Numbered from the stretch's first letter, positions 8,167-16,399 are shown. The stretch: 64,000 nt of DNA from Oscillospiraceae bacterium (GCA_902778285.1 CACYXC010000026.1:1-64000), one strand, 5' to 3'. Numbers and translations are program-made. The notes: a model not told the origin generated them from the letters alone.

Positions 8167-8516
8167 GCCGGGAGCTGACGCGCAAGGAAAAAGCGGCGAT
8201 CCGTAAGCTGGTGGTAACGCTCTGCGCCAACTACGACAAGGAATACAGGTGCCTGCCGCTGGATTGCGAGTGTTATATGCTCAGCAAATGCTGGACGGGG
8301 GCCTATTGCCGCTATTTCCGGGAGGCCGTACTGCCAAACGATCCGGTTCTGGAGGCTTCCCTATCCAGCGAGGACGGGGAGCCCGACACACAACCCTGTC
8401 CCGTCTGCGGCAAGCCCTTTCTACCCGACGGCAGGACGCGCTACTGCTCGGAGGCCTGTTCCCGCGCCGCCCAGCGGCGGCAGCAGCGGGAATACATGAG
8501 GAAAAAGCGGGGCTGA
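8163..8516 (+). CDS. Cysteine-rich VLP-type protein
   Basis: A 117-residue soluble protein with two cysteine groups: C-x(4)-LDCECYMLSKCWTGAYC in the N-terminal half and a CPVC...YCSEAC zinc-ribbon-like pair near residues 80-102, followed by an Arg/Gln-rich basic tail. It resembles the cysteine-rich VLP domain proteins of conjugative elements and probably binds a metal and nucleic acid. The ATG at 8163 overlaps the upstream stop (ATGA) and follows GAGGAGGA. Function unknown. Confidence 0.65.
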   Translation: MSRELTRKEKAAIRKLVVTLCANYDKEYRCLPLDCECYMLSKCWTGAYCRYFREAVLPNDPVLEASLSSEDGEPDTQPCPVCGKPFLPDGRTRYCSEACSRAAQRRQQREYMRKKRG

Positions 8517-8651
8517 ACTGTTGAAAAATAGGCCGGAGAAAAGGCCCTGTTTTCAAGGCTTTCCCGGCCTGCTTTCGGGGTGGGGCGTATGATTTTACGT
8601 CCTGCCCCGTTTTTCTAAAATGCTTTCAACATTTTGAAGGGAGGTCATACC

Positions 8652-9113
8652 GTGGAGGTCAACGCGGATTATATCATCCGGCAGTCTGTTCTGTTCGACA
8701 ATGGCCGGGGCTTTGCGCTGGGCGAGTCCTCCAAGGCCCCGGCCCCCTTTGTCACATGGCAGTTTACCGAGGAACGAGGGCGGCGGGATTACTATTGGGG
8801 CCATTACCACGGCGACAGGGCCGCCGCCGAAAAAGACTTTACCGCAAGGATCGAGGACTACAAGCGGCGCTTCGGCGTCCACGAGGTCATGCGCCCGATC
8901 AAACAACAGCTTGCGGAGGCCAGGGAACTTGCAAAGGAGGAGAAAATGCAAGAGAAAGACAATCCCTTGAGAAACGCGGAAATGGCGCTGGAACAGAATT
9001 TCAATCAGATCGACGGGATTATCAACAACCTGCCGATCCCGGAGGAAAAGCCCAAGGACAAGGTGCTGGAGCCGCCCAAGAAGCACCGGGGCCGGGATCG
9101 TGAGGAGCGGTAA
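8652..9113 (+). CDS. Conserved conjugative-element protein, unknown function
   Basis: A 153-residue soluble protein read from a GTG at 8652, with GAAGGGAGG seven bases upstream. The N-terminal half has several aromatic and glycine residues (FDNGRGFALGE, RDYYWGHYHGD); the C-terminal half is charged and helical. I recognise it only as a common neighbour of mobC in such elements. It overlaps mobC by 14 bases, implying coupling to mobilisation functions. No enzymatic motif is visible. Confidence 0.6.
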   Translation: MEVNADYIIRQSVLFDNGRGFALGESSKAPAPFVTWQFTEERGRRDYYWGHYHGDRAAAEKDFTARIEDYKRRFGVHEVMRPIKQQLAEARELAKEEKMQEKDNPLRNAEMALEQNFNQIDGIINNLPIPEEKPKDKVLEPPKKHRGRDREER

Positions 9114-9447
9114 GCGCCGCCGCCCAATCCATTTGCACGTCATGGTGTCCGAGGAGGAGCAGGCGCTCATTCAGGAGCGCATGGCCGAGGCGGGCATCCG
9201 AAACATGGGCGCGTATATGCGGAAGATGGCGCTCAACGGATATGTGCTCCATGTCGATCTGTCCTCTGTTCGGGAGCTTGTTTCCTTGCAGCGGCGCTGT
9301 GCGAACAATCTCAATCAGGTGGCGATCCACGCCAATACCTACGGCGTGTACCCCGAGGAGATCGCCGCGCTGCAAAAGGACTATGCGGCTCTATGGGGGC
9401 CGCTGTCCGAGCTGCTGAAAAAGCTGTCCGCCGTGGTGGAGCTATGA
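9100..9447 (+). CDS. mobC: MobC-like relaxosome accessory protein
   Basis: A 115-residue protein with a basic N-terminus and the MobC-type core (VMVSEEEQALIQERM... and LVSLQRRCANNLNQVA), a ribbon-helix-helix-like DNA-binding protein that helps the relaxase at oriT. It reads from GTG at 9100, overlapping the preceding gene. The relaxase gene normally follows closely, but here a CD1845 gene and a reverse-strand ATPase gene lie between them. A clear terminator at 9452 ends the operon. Confidence 0.8.
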   Translation: MRSGKRRRPIHLHVMVSEEEQALIQERMAEAGIRNMGAYMRKMALNGYVLHVDLSSVRELVSLQRRCANNLNQVAIHANTYGVYPEEIAALQKDYAALWGPLSELLKKLSAVVEL

Positions 9448-9451
9448 CGTA

Positions 9452-9487
9452 CCGGGGAGCGGCCCTGCGCCGCTCCCCGGCTTTTCT
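9452..9487 (+). terminator. Terminator after mobC
   Basis: An 11-bp GC-rich stem (9452-9462 with 9470-9480) followed by CTTTTCT. It ends the long transfer transcript. Confidence 0.8.
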
Positions 9488-9556
9488 GCCGCAACAGAGG
9501 TATAATGATATTATAGAAGGAGGTAATCGGACATTCGCAGACAGGAGGTAGCTGCC

Positions 9557-9850
9557 ATGCGTTTTATTCTGAAAATCTTTGCTGCGCCGATTGTATTGGT
9601 GCTGACGATCCTTGTGGCCGTGTTATCGTTCCTGCTGTCTATGGCAACATGGATACTGAACATTCTTGCCTTGATCTTCTTCATTTGCGGGATATTCGCA
9701 TGGGCTATCGCTCACGAAGCGAAAGAGGGTATCTCTATGATAGTCACAGCGTTTGTCCTTTCGCCCTTTGGACTTCCCGCCTTGGCAGATTGGTTGGTGG
9801 ATAAGCTGGATACGCTGAATTATAATCTGAAGGAGTTTATGCGAAGCTGA
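9557..9850 (+). CDS. CD1845 family membrane protein
   Basis: A 97-residue protein of two to three hydrophobic helices (residues about 5-28, 30-50, 58-78), starting MRFILKIFAAPIVLVLTIL. This matches the CD1845 family of small membrane proteins found beside relaxase genes in Clostridial elements. ACAGGAGGT precedes the ATG and a TATAAT box is visible at about 9502. Function unknown. The stop is followed after one base by a copy of the element palindrome. Confidence 0.7.
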   Translation: MRFILKIFAAPIVLVLTILVAVLSFLLSMATWILNILALIFFICGIFAWAIAHEAKEGISMIVTAFVLSPFGLPALADWLVDKLDTLNYNLKEFMRS

Positions 9851-9851
9851 T

Positions 9852-9876
9852 ACTTCGGGACAACTTGTCCCAAGGT
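9852..9876. repeat. Element palindrome copy 4
   Basis: ACTTCGGGACA-ACT-TGTCCCAAGGT, a degenerate copy with two arm mismatches, one base after the stop of the CD1845 gene. Confidence 0.8.
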
Positions 9877-9923
9877 GAAGCATAACGGCGGCTGACGTAG
9901 CCGCCGTTAATCATTATACCTTG

Positions 9924-11417
9924 TTAATTATAGCTACGGTATACTTCGATAATTGTAGTATCATAAGATTTTGGAATGCGCAATTTGCGGCAAAACCCAT
10001 AGTGAACGCAGTAATACGGATAGGATTGCATAAATTCAAAATAGTCATCTTTGTATTTAAATATCCATCGGCCTTCTTCATTAATGCATCCTATTACACT
10101 GTAATCAAAGAGTATCTTAACAACATCTAATGGAGTCTTTCCGTTTTCTTTACACCATTTTTTTATTTCTGCATTCGTCTCAAACCGCTTAACTAATACT
10201 GTAACACGTTCTTTCCCCCGTGCGATTTCAGAGATACAGTTAAGTGCACCTTTCCAACAAGAAAGGAAACTTTGTGCTTCATCTCTAAATTCCCTGTAAA
10301 ACCACCCAGAGTATTCTTCTTCGACAGCTTGCACGTCCGAAAGAGTTAACTTATTGCCTTTAACGCCATTTGAACAGTACTTTAGCAGTTTAATTATGTC
10401 ACGGGGGCGGCTAAACGTCAGGACACAGAGATATTGCCATAGACCTTTTGGTACGCTATCGTTTTCTGCCACAAGAGACCAATAGTCTGCTGTTTCAAAA
10501 GAAGGGTGTTCTGCTTTGACGGTAGCCTCAATTCTTTTTTCTGCAATTTGCTTCAAAGACCAACGGCTCTTTTCATTTGTCGTCCAATTAAGCCGTAGCA
10601 CAAAATCGTCAAGTTTGTTTAGATCATTGTCCTCCAAACTGTCAAAGATGTCAGACCTTAATGCAAGAACAGGTATGCATTTAATATCACTTTTTTTGAA
10701 CGAGTTATAAATCTCATCTACCGCACGGAGCAAAGAAAGAATAACAAGCCTTATATTTGTGTTCTTTGCTTGATACCCTTCATCCAACTCGTCAATTAAT
10801 AGAACAAATGTCGAATCGGTATGAATTGTAGAGAAAAGAGATTCCAAAGATTTTACAGCCTTGTTGTAATGAATTTGTGCAGTAACTTCTGTCTCAGATG
10901 CTTTAGAATATTCCCCGGATAGAACAGATGCAACAACGTTTATCTTGTTTTCACTTTGCTTTAATTTTCTTATGGTTTCTGCCATAGAGATGCCGTCTGG
11001 AAAGTTATCCTGTATTAGCCTGTTAATCATGCCCAGTTCTTTGGAATCTTCTATCGAGTTGTCTTGAATGAGGAGACTTGCAATTTCCATCAAAAGAAGA
11101 AATTTCCATGCAGAAACATACTTTGATTTATCTTGTTGGCTACGATCACCCAAAGATTTGAAGTCGCTTAAAGGAAAGTCCCGGAGTGAAATATCTGCAT
11201 AAAATGATGTCGGATCGGATGCTGAATCAAGACGTAGCTTTTGCAGAATTGCTGATTTCCCTGTCCCTTTTCGCCCAATAATGTATCGTTTCTTTCCTTT
11301 TAGTATTTCATCGTATCCAGGAAATTCAACAAAATACTGCCCAAGAGATTCGTCGTTTTTCGCTTCATCTTCGCCCCATTCAATATCTGAAAAGGATAAA
11401 GTGAATTGTTTCATCAT
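9924..11417 (-). CDS. P-loop ATPase, Sll1717-like; possible defence gene
   Basis: A 497-residue protein with Walker A GRKGTGKS near residue 50 and Walker B FVLLIDELDEG near residue 205; the region GYDEILKGKKRYIIG before Walker A and the RSDIF and FSRPRDIIKLL motifs resemble the Sll1717-type P-loop ATPases. The C-terminal half (residues about 330-497) has no motif I recognise. It is read against all the transfer genes, has an excellent ribosome binding site (AAAGGAGG) and is clearly richer in A+T than its neighbours, so it looks like acquired cargo. Solitary large ATPases in this position often prove to be anti-phage genes, but that is an inference. Confidence 0.65.
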   Translation of the reverse strand: MMKQFTLSFSDIEWGEDEAKNDESLGQYFVEFPGYDEILKGKKRYIIGRKGTGKSAILQKLRLDSASDPTSFYADISLRDFPLSDFKSLGDRSQQDKSKYVSAWKFLLLMEIASLLIQDNSIEDSKELGMINRLIQDNFPDGISMAETIRKLKQSENKINVVASVLSGEYSKASETEVTAQIHYNKAVKSLESLFSTIHTDSTFVLLIDELDEGYQAKNTNIRLVILSLLRAVDEIYNSFKKSDIKCIPVLALRSDIFDSLEDNDLNKLDDFVLRLNWTTNEKSRWSLKQIAEKRIEATVKAEHPSFETADYWSLVAENDSVPKGLWQYLCVLTFSRPRDIIKLLKYCSNGVKGNKLTLSDVQAVEEEYSGWFYREFRDEAQSFLSCWKGALNCISEIARGKERVTVLVKRFETNAEIKKWCKENGKTPLDVVKILFDYSVIGCINEEGRWIFKYKDDYFEFMQSYPYYCVHYGFCRKLRIPKSYDTTIIEVYRSYN

Positions 11418-11529
11418 AATTTGCCTCCTTTAGACAGGATACAGGATATATTGATAATACCATTTTTTACAAAGCATTACAATATCAAAGCTACCCATCA
11501 CACAGAGTAAGCGAAAGGAGGTGCCGCCC

Positions 11530-12954
11530 ACGGCGACGACATATCTCAAAACGCATAAGATCAGCAGAGGCCAGACGATCGCTCAATCGCTGCGGGATCG
11601 TTTTGATTACGGGCAGAACCCAGACAAAACGCAGGGCGGCGAACTTCTTTCCGCCTATGAGTGCGATCCTCTGACCGCTGACGCTGAGTTTCTTCTCACC
11701 AAAGCAAAATACAAGGCTGTCACAGGCCGGGAGCAGCGCCGGGATGCCGATGTGCTGTGCTATCAGATCCGGCAGGCGTTCAAGCCCGGAGAGATCACCC
11801 CGGAGGAGGCCAACCGTATCGGCTACGAAACGGCGATGCGCTGGACGAAGGGCAAGTATGCCTTTTTCGTTGCCACCCACACAGACCGCCAGCACATCCA
11901 TAACCACATTTACTATAATTCCACTTCGCTGGATCATACCCGAAAATTCCGGGATTTCATCGGATCGGCCCGCGCTGTGCGGCGGCTCTCTGACCGGGTA
12001 TGTTTGGAAAATGACCTGTCCGTGATCCTCAATCCCAAGCTCCATAGCAAGGGTCGTTTTCTCCACTATGGGGCTTGGCTGGGAGCCGAGCGCCAGCCCT
12101 CTTATAAAGAAAGGCTGCGCTTTGCCATCAACGATGCGCTTGCAAAAGGCCCCGCCGATTTTGCCGACTTTCTGCGGCTCATGGAGGAGTCCGGGTATGC
12201 GGTCAAGCATGGGCGCGGCGGGGTGATCTCGTTCCTCGCTCCCGGCCAGGATCGGGCAACGCGGCTCCGGGCTTCTGTTCTCGGAGAAGGCTACGATCCC
12301 GAGGACATTCAGGCCGTGATTGCCGGGAAACGTCCTATCCCGCAGATGTCCCGCGAGGCGGCTCCGGCTCCCCGACGTGTCGATCTCATTATTGACATTC
12401 AGCAGAGAATGGCCGAGGGCAAGGGGCCGGGCTATGAACGCTGGGCAAAGGTCTATAATCTCAAACAAATGGCCGCGGCGCTCCAATACTTGCAGGAGCA
12501 TCACTTGACCGATTATGACAGCCTCGCGGCTATGGCGGATCAAGCAGCCGGGCGTTTTCATACGCTGACCGCGAAGATCCGTCAGACCGAAGCCGAGCTC
12601 TCTAAAACCTCTGCGCTCATGGGCGCGGTGGTACAATACGCAAAGACGCGGCCCGTGTTCGACGGCTACAAGGCCGCCCGATACAGCAAGAAATATCTTG
12701 CCGAGCACGAGGCGGAGCTGGCCGATTACCGGGCGGCGAGGGCTACAATCAATGACCTGCTGGGCGGCGCGAAGCTCCCGAAAATGGACGCGCTGAAAGA
12801 ACAGCGCCACAAGCTCGCGGCGCAAAAAAAGGCGCTCTATACAGAATACCGGGATGCCCAGCGGGATATGCGGGAGGCCGTGGCGGTCAAGACCAACATC
12901 GACCATCTGATTGGGGCCACGGGTGGCAGGGCTCATAAGGAACAGGAGCGGTAG
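11530..12954 (+). CDS. Relaxase, MOBP-like
   Basis: The strand-nicking relaxase for conjugative transfer. The three-histidine metal motif HTDRQHIHNH lies at about residues 117-126, with the relaxase core continuing to about residue 200 and a charged, coiled-coil C-terminus. Related relaxases begin MATTYLKTH; here that ATG reads ACG at 11530, exactly eight bases after AAAGGAGG. The only upstream in-frame start is GTG at 11521, which overlaps the Shine-Dalgarno sequence. Either ACG is used, the GTG is used poorly, or the start has decayed. About 474 residues from the ACG; the reading frame is otherwise intact. Confidence 0.85.
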   Translation, partial: TATTYLKTHKISRGQTIAQSLRDRFDYGQNPDKTQGGELLSAYECDPLTADAEFLLTKAKYKAVTGREQRRDADVLCYQIRQAFKPGEITPEEANRIGYETAMRWTKGKYAFFVATHTDRQHIHNHIYYNSTSLDHTRKFRDFIGSARAVRRLSDRVCLENDLSVILNPKLHSKGRFLHYGAWLGAERQPSYKERLRFAINDALAKGPADFADFLRLMEESGYAVKHGRGGVISFLAPGQDRATRLRASVLGEGYDPEDIQAVIAGKRPIPQMSREAAPAPRRVDLIIDIQQRMAEGKGPGYERWAKVYNLKQMAAALQYLQEHHLTDYDSLAAMADQAAGRFHTLTAKIRQTEAELSKTSALMGAVVQYAKTRPVFDGYKAARYSKKYLAEHEAELADYRAARATINDLLGGAKLPKMDALKEQRHKLAAQKKALYTEYRDAQRDMREAVAVKTNIDHLIGATGGRAHKEQER

Positions 12955-12976
12955 CTCCTGTGACGCAGCCGACAGG

Positions 12977-13001
12977 ACTTTGGGACATTTTGTCCCGAAG
13001 T
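12977..13001. repeat. Element palindrome copy 5
   Basis: ACTTTGGGACA-TTT-TGTCCCGAAGT, one mismatch, 22 bases after the relaxase stop codon. Confidence 0.85.
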
Positions 13002-13029
13002 CGCCGGGTTTGGGGAGGCTCCCCAACAA

Positions 13030-13110
13030 GCATTTTTGCGGCCCCTCCGGGATGCAAAAATAGCAAGTGTGGCCACACTTGCCCTGCTTGCCGTTAGTGC
13101 GTACCCCGGA
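13030..13110. other. Palindromic region after relaxase, possible oriT
   Basis: This noncoding stretch contains a perfect 20-bp palindrome (13063-13082, arms GCAAGTGTGG) and, just before it, an ATTTTTGC/GCAAAAAT inverted repeat around 13030-13060. Inverted repeats next to a relaxase gene are typical of transfer origins, so this is a candidate oriT. I do not recognise a known nic sequence, and the site could instead be an operator for the adjacent Xre gene. Confidence 0.35.
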
Positions 13111-13139
13111 AAAGGCGCAAAAAACGGAGGTTGCGTTTT

Positions 13140-13499
13140 TTACACTTCCTCCGTTTCCTTGGCGTCTTTCAACGCCTGTATTGTGGCTTCAATTACCCGC
13201 AAGTCCTTTTCGTCCAGCGAGTTCAGCATCACATCAATGCGCTTGCGGCAACTGTTTTCCGGGTACTTCTCGGGGAAGAAAAACTGATCCACGGAAATAT
13301 CAAACATTGTCATCATCTGATAGAACGCATTAAGGCTGGGATGCTGGCCGTTGTTTTCGTTATACATGATCGTGCGCGGAGTACGGTCAATGACAAAGGC
13401 CAAATCCTCCTGTGTCATTCCCTTGGCTTCGCGCGCCCGCTTTATAGCAAGACCAATCTTTGTAAAATCTAATCGTCGTTCATCGCGTTGAAACTTCAT
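13140..13499 (-). CDS. Xre-family transcriptional regulator
   Basis: A 119-residue repressor-like protein with an N-terminal helix-turn-helix (IGLAIKRAREAKGMTQEDLAFVIDRTPRTI as separate helices near residues 13-45) and a C-terminal part with DISVDQFFFPE. The start at 13499 is preferred because AGGTGAT lies before it; the ATG at 13529 has no ribosome binding site. It is read divergently from the second Xre-type gene and opposite to the relaxase. It probably controls transfer or excision genes of the element. Confidence 0.8.
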   Translation of the reverse strand: MKFQRDERRLDFTKIGLAIKRAREAKGMTQEDLAFVIDRTPRTIMYNENNGQHPSLNAFYQMMTMFDISVDQFFFPEKYPENSCRKRIDVMLNSLDEKDLRVIEATIQALKDAKETEEV

Positions 13500-13718
13500 A
13501 ACATCACCTAATGTAATTTTATATTTCATGTTGTATTATTTGAACGACTTTGCTTTTCATTAAAGGTACTATTTAATTTCGTGTTTCGCATCGTTGAGGT
13601 TTCAGGCAAGTTCGAGTAGGATATAGGTAACCCAGGGCGTTTTTCGTTGATTGAAAGAGTTTTGCTATGACTTAACTGGTGGTTAATTTTTGTATCAGCG
13701 GGTTAAATAACGGCTCAA

Positions 13719-13747
13719 TTGTTATGTGATGCAATGTGCGCTATAAT
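13719..13747 (+). promoter_or_regulatory. Promoter of the Xre-TPR gene
   Basis: TTGTTA at 13719 and TATAAT at 13742, 17-base spacer, followed by AAGGAGGG before the ATG at 13777. Confidence 0.7.
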
Positions 13748-13776
13748 TTAGGCATATCAAGGAGGGCAATTCAAAT

Positions 13777-14850
13777 ATGAAATTGAATGAGCAAATTCGA
13801 GAACATCGTAAAAAAGTCGGTTTAACGCAAGAACAGGTTGCAAATTACCTCGGCGTTTCCACTCCAGCAGTCAATAAATGGGAAAGCGGATCGACTTATC
13901 CAGACATTACCCTTTTAGCACCGCTTGCCAGATTGCTTGAAATTGACCTAAATACACTGTTCACATTTCATGAAACTCTTTCAAAAAAAGAGATTGGCCA
14001 GTTTTGTAACGATGTCGAAGAAGTGGCAAATACTATGGGATTTCAAGCTGGCTTTTCTGCTGCGACAGCAAAGCTGCAAGAGTACCCCACCTGTGATTTG
14101 CTGAGATATTCTATGGCGCTGCTCTTGGAAGGCACCCTTATGCGCAGCTCATTATCAACTGAGGAGCAAGCAGAATATGAGCGCCAGTTAATGGTGTGGT
14201 ACGAGAAAGCTGCCAACAGCAACGACGAAGAAACGAAAGAGGCGGCAATTAGTATTCTTGTAAATAAGTATCTCGCTTTCGGAAAAACAGAAAAAGCACA
14301 GGAGTTAATTGCTTTGCTTCCCGACAAAAGAACGGTTGACAAGCAAATGCTGCAAATCAATGTTTTGATGAAGCAGGAAAGGTACGAAGAAGCGGCCGCC
14401 TTAGCAGAAATGAAAATATTCAGTGATGTTGCAACCATGCAGAATTACTTTATTAAGTTGGTTGATATTGACCTGCTTTTGGATGAAACGGATTCTGCCG
14501 CCTGTGTTTCTGAGATTTCACAAAAGATGGCATCGCTTTTTGGCTTTTGGGAGTACAATGGATATGTTTGCCCCCTACAAATAGCACTTGCATCAAAGGA
14601 TGTTGACCAAAGTATTGAGATTATCACGATGATGCTAAATGCAGCGCTGACACCGATCAAGGCACCTGCCATGTTCCGGCATTTACCCACAAAGCCTACT
14701 GATGATACCCTTGGCTCACGAGTTGTGAGTTTGATGTTGCACCAGCTTGAAACAGACAACGAATGTGAGTTCTTGCGCTCTGATCCGGCTTTCCAAATTT
14801 TGATCGACGAATACAGGAAGCGTTTTCCCCAAACGGGAGATATGTCATAA
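13777..14850 (+). CDS. Xre-family regulator with helical repeat domain
   Basis: A 357-residue protein: an N-terminal Xre helix-turn-helix (residues about 5-60, GLTQEQVANYLGVSTPAVNKW) and a long all-helical C-terminal region (about 75-350) that looks like TPR-type repeats. Such proteins can sense peptides or other ligands, but no partner gene is present. It is more AT-rich than the transfer genes and has its own promoter and terminator, so it is probably a cargo or element-control regulator. Family and fold are from the N-terminal motif and helical pattern only. Confidence 0.75.
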   Translation: MKLNEQIREHRKKVGLTQEQVANYLGVSTPAVNKWESGSTYPDITLLAPLARLLEIDLNTLFTFHETLSKKEIGQFCNDVEEVANTMGFQAGFSAATAKLQEYPTCDLLRYSMALLLEGTLMRSSLSTEEQAEYERQLMVWYEKAANSNDEETKEAAISILVNKYLAFGKTEKAQELIALLPDKRTVDKQMLQINVLMKQERYEEAAALAEMKIFSDVATMQNYFIKLVDIDLLLDETDSAACVSEISQKMASLFGFWEYNGYVCPLQIALASKDVDQSIEIITMMLNAALTPIKAPAMFRHLPTKPTDDTLGSRVVSLMLHQLETDNECEFLRSDPAFQILIDEYRKRFPQTGDMS

Positions 14851-14867
14851 CATCTATCTCAACTGCC

Positions 14868-14960
14868 GCACGACGGCAAAAGAAAAAAGCCGTCGTGCAG
14901 CAGACATATCTACACGCCTATGAAACGGCGGCTTTGATTTTCAGAGCCGCCGTTTCTTTT
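14868..14960 (+). terminator. Double hairpin terminator after the Xre-TPR gene
   Basis: A 10-bp stem (14868-14877 with 14889-14898) is followed by a stronger 11-bp stem (14923-14933 with 14945-14955) ending in TTTCTTTT. The second is a good factor-independent terminator. Confidence 0.75.
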
Positions 14961-15312
14961 CGTTTATCCTAAACCAACGACGACCCGAACACCGTGTAAA
15001 GACACGGCGGCAAACAGGAGGATGCCGCCGTGTTTGTTCTATTATTCAGTAGCACCCATGATTTGCACCAGCTAAAAAAAGCGTAGCTCCCCCTGCGGCG
15101 CAGTCCTGCCTTGGATGCGAAATTTGGCAGTACAGAACTGAATATGTCATTTCATGCGCTTGTATGGTATCACGCCATGCGAGCGCGTTTTTCTATACCC
15201 ACTTTGGGATAAGTTGTCCCGAGGTAGGCAGGGGCGGCCCCGGCTGCCGATCCCCGCCATCTCCCGTTTAGATCGACCACTCACAACAAAAATCTGAACG
15301 GAGGAAAATATA
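14961..15312. other. Intergenic region with a hairpin and a palindrome copy
   Basis: No gene is seen. It contains an 11-bp stem (15002-15012 with 15023-15033) followed by TTGTTCTATT, probably a further terminator, the degenerate palindrome at 15201, and the ribosome binding site GGAGGAAAA of the sigma-like gene. Confidence 0.6.
15201..15225. repeat. Element palindrome copy 6
   Basis: ACTTTGGGATA-AGT-TGTCCCGAGGT, a degenerate copy upstream of the sigma-like gene. Confidence 0.7.
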
Positions 15313-15735
15313 ATGACTACTATCAATTTGAAGGACTTTTACGCTTGGTACACCCACGATGAATACATTGATGTTTCCGATGAAGTGGCCGCCGAGATGC
15401 GGGCCGACAAGCTGTATGAGGCTGCCTACCAGCGGCGCGTGATCCGCAACAAGGCACAGTATTCCCTCGACTGTGACGATGGGATCGAATACTCCGCTTG
15501 CCTGTCCGAGCCGACGCCGCAGGAGTTGCTGGAACGCATGGAGCGCTTCTGCGATCTGTGGAACGCGCTGAACACTTTGCCCGAAACGCAGGGTCGCCGT
15601 GTGGATGCCTGTATCATTGAGGGGAAGAGCTACGCCGAGGTTGCCGCTGCGGAAGGTGTCAACGAAAGCGCGGTGAGACACGCCGTTGAGCGCGGTTTGA
15701 AGAATATGAAAAATTATTTGAAAAATTGTCAGTAA
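15313..15735 (+). CDS. Sigma-70 region 4-like regulator
   Basis: A 140-residue protein whose C-terminal third (residues about 95-137) has the sigma-70 region 4 helix-turn-helix pattern (EGKSYAEVAAAEGVNESAVRHAVERG). The N-terminal part (DFYAWYTHDEYIDVSDEVA) is the usual opening of sigma-like proteins in Clostridial conjugative elements. It lacks an obvious region 2 and may act as an activator rather than a full sigma factor. GGAGGAAAATATA precedes the ATG. It lies upstream of the recombination module. Confidence 0.75.
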   Translation: MTTINLKDFYAWYTHDEYIDVSDEVAAEMRADKLYEAAYQRRVIRNKAQYSLDCDDGIEYSACLSEPTPQELLERMERFCDLWNALNTLPETQGRRVDACIIEGKSYAEVAAAEGVNESAVRHAVERGLKNMKNYLKNCQ

Positions 15736-15759
15736 GGCAGTACGGATTGAGATGTTTTT

Positions 15760-16020
15760 TGTCCTTGGTATATGAGAGGAGTTGATCCTCTCCACAACTG
15801 AATAGCGGCGGCTCCGGGCATAGCGCGGGGAGCCAGGCGGCGGGTGCGCCGAGACTTCTCCAATATGGAGGACGAGCGATCCACACCAACGCCGCAAGTG
15901 GGGACTTGCCACCCCACGGCCACGATCCGCGAGGGGACAGGCTGGCGGCCTGTTCCCCGGAGCTACCGCACCACCCCAGCAAGGAGCGTCGCGCCGAGTA
16001 TAGCTGTCTTATGACGGGCC
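15760..16020 (+). ncRNA. Candidate structured noncoding RNA or DNA region
   Basis: A GC-rich stretch without a credible gene and with several hairpins: 7-bp stem 15774-15780 with 15786-15792; a GGCTCC/GGGAGCC pair around 15810-15834; GTGGGG/CCCCAC around 15898-15917; and a 10-bp stem with one bulge at 15933-15958. The density of self-complementarity exceeds that of nearby intergenic DNA. It could be a regulatory RNA of the element, a recombination-site region or part of an origin. Strand is assumed from the flanking genes. Confidence 0.35.
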
Positions 16021-16050
16021 AAGAAAATGAGCGCGGCGCTCCTTATTCTA

Positions 16051-16075
16051 ACTTCGAGACAAATTGTCCCAATGT
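16051..16075. repeat. Element palindrome copy 7
   Basis: ACTTCGAGACA-AAT-TGTCCCAATGT, a degenerate copy between the sigma-like and TnpW genes. Confidence 0.7.
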
Positions 16076-16083
16076 GGAGCCGC

Positions 16084-16121
16084 AAGAATGGGCGGCATCC
16101 TCACGGGTGCCGCCCATTCTT
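16084..16121 (+). terminator. Terminator upstream of tnpW
   Basis: A perfect 14-bp stem (16084-16097 with 16108-16121) followed by TGTTT. It insulates the recombination module from upstream transcription. Confidence 0.75.
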
Positions 16122-16186
16122 GTTTCCCCACCAGACAACGGGAGACTATCTCAACAAGGCCAGTGTTATGGGAGGGAGGTTATTTG

Positions 16187-16399
16187 ATGAAACAGAAAAC
16201 GGCTGCGTTTCGTGTGGACGGTTATGAGATTTCCGCCACCTTTGCGGAAAGCCGAAACTCCGATATAAGCAGACACTTGAAACATATCCTGCTGACTTCC
16301 TACGCCGCTGATACGCCAAAAAAGCGTTCCGGCGACATCCTTGAGGTGCCTACTATGCAGAGGTATAATGATAGTGGTGAAGGACACCGTGTACCTTGA
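16187..16399 (+). CDS. tnpW: TnpW-like transposon-encoded protein
   Basis: A 70-residue protein beginning MKQKTAAFRVDGYEISATFAE, resembling TnpW family proteins first seen in Tn4451, encoded just before the large serine recombinase. The role of TnpW is unknown. GGGAGGGAGG precedes the ATG at 16187. The C-terminus (from about residue 47) differs from what I recall of the family. It lies 78 bases upstream of the recombinase gene and probably shares its transcript. Confidence 0.65.
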   Translation: MKQKTAAFRVDGYEISATFAESRNSDISRHLKHILLTSYAADTPKKRSGDILEVPTMQRYNDSGEGHRVP

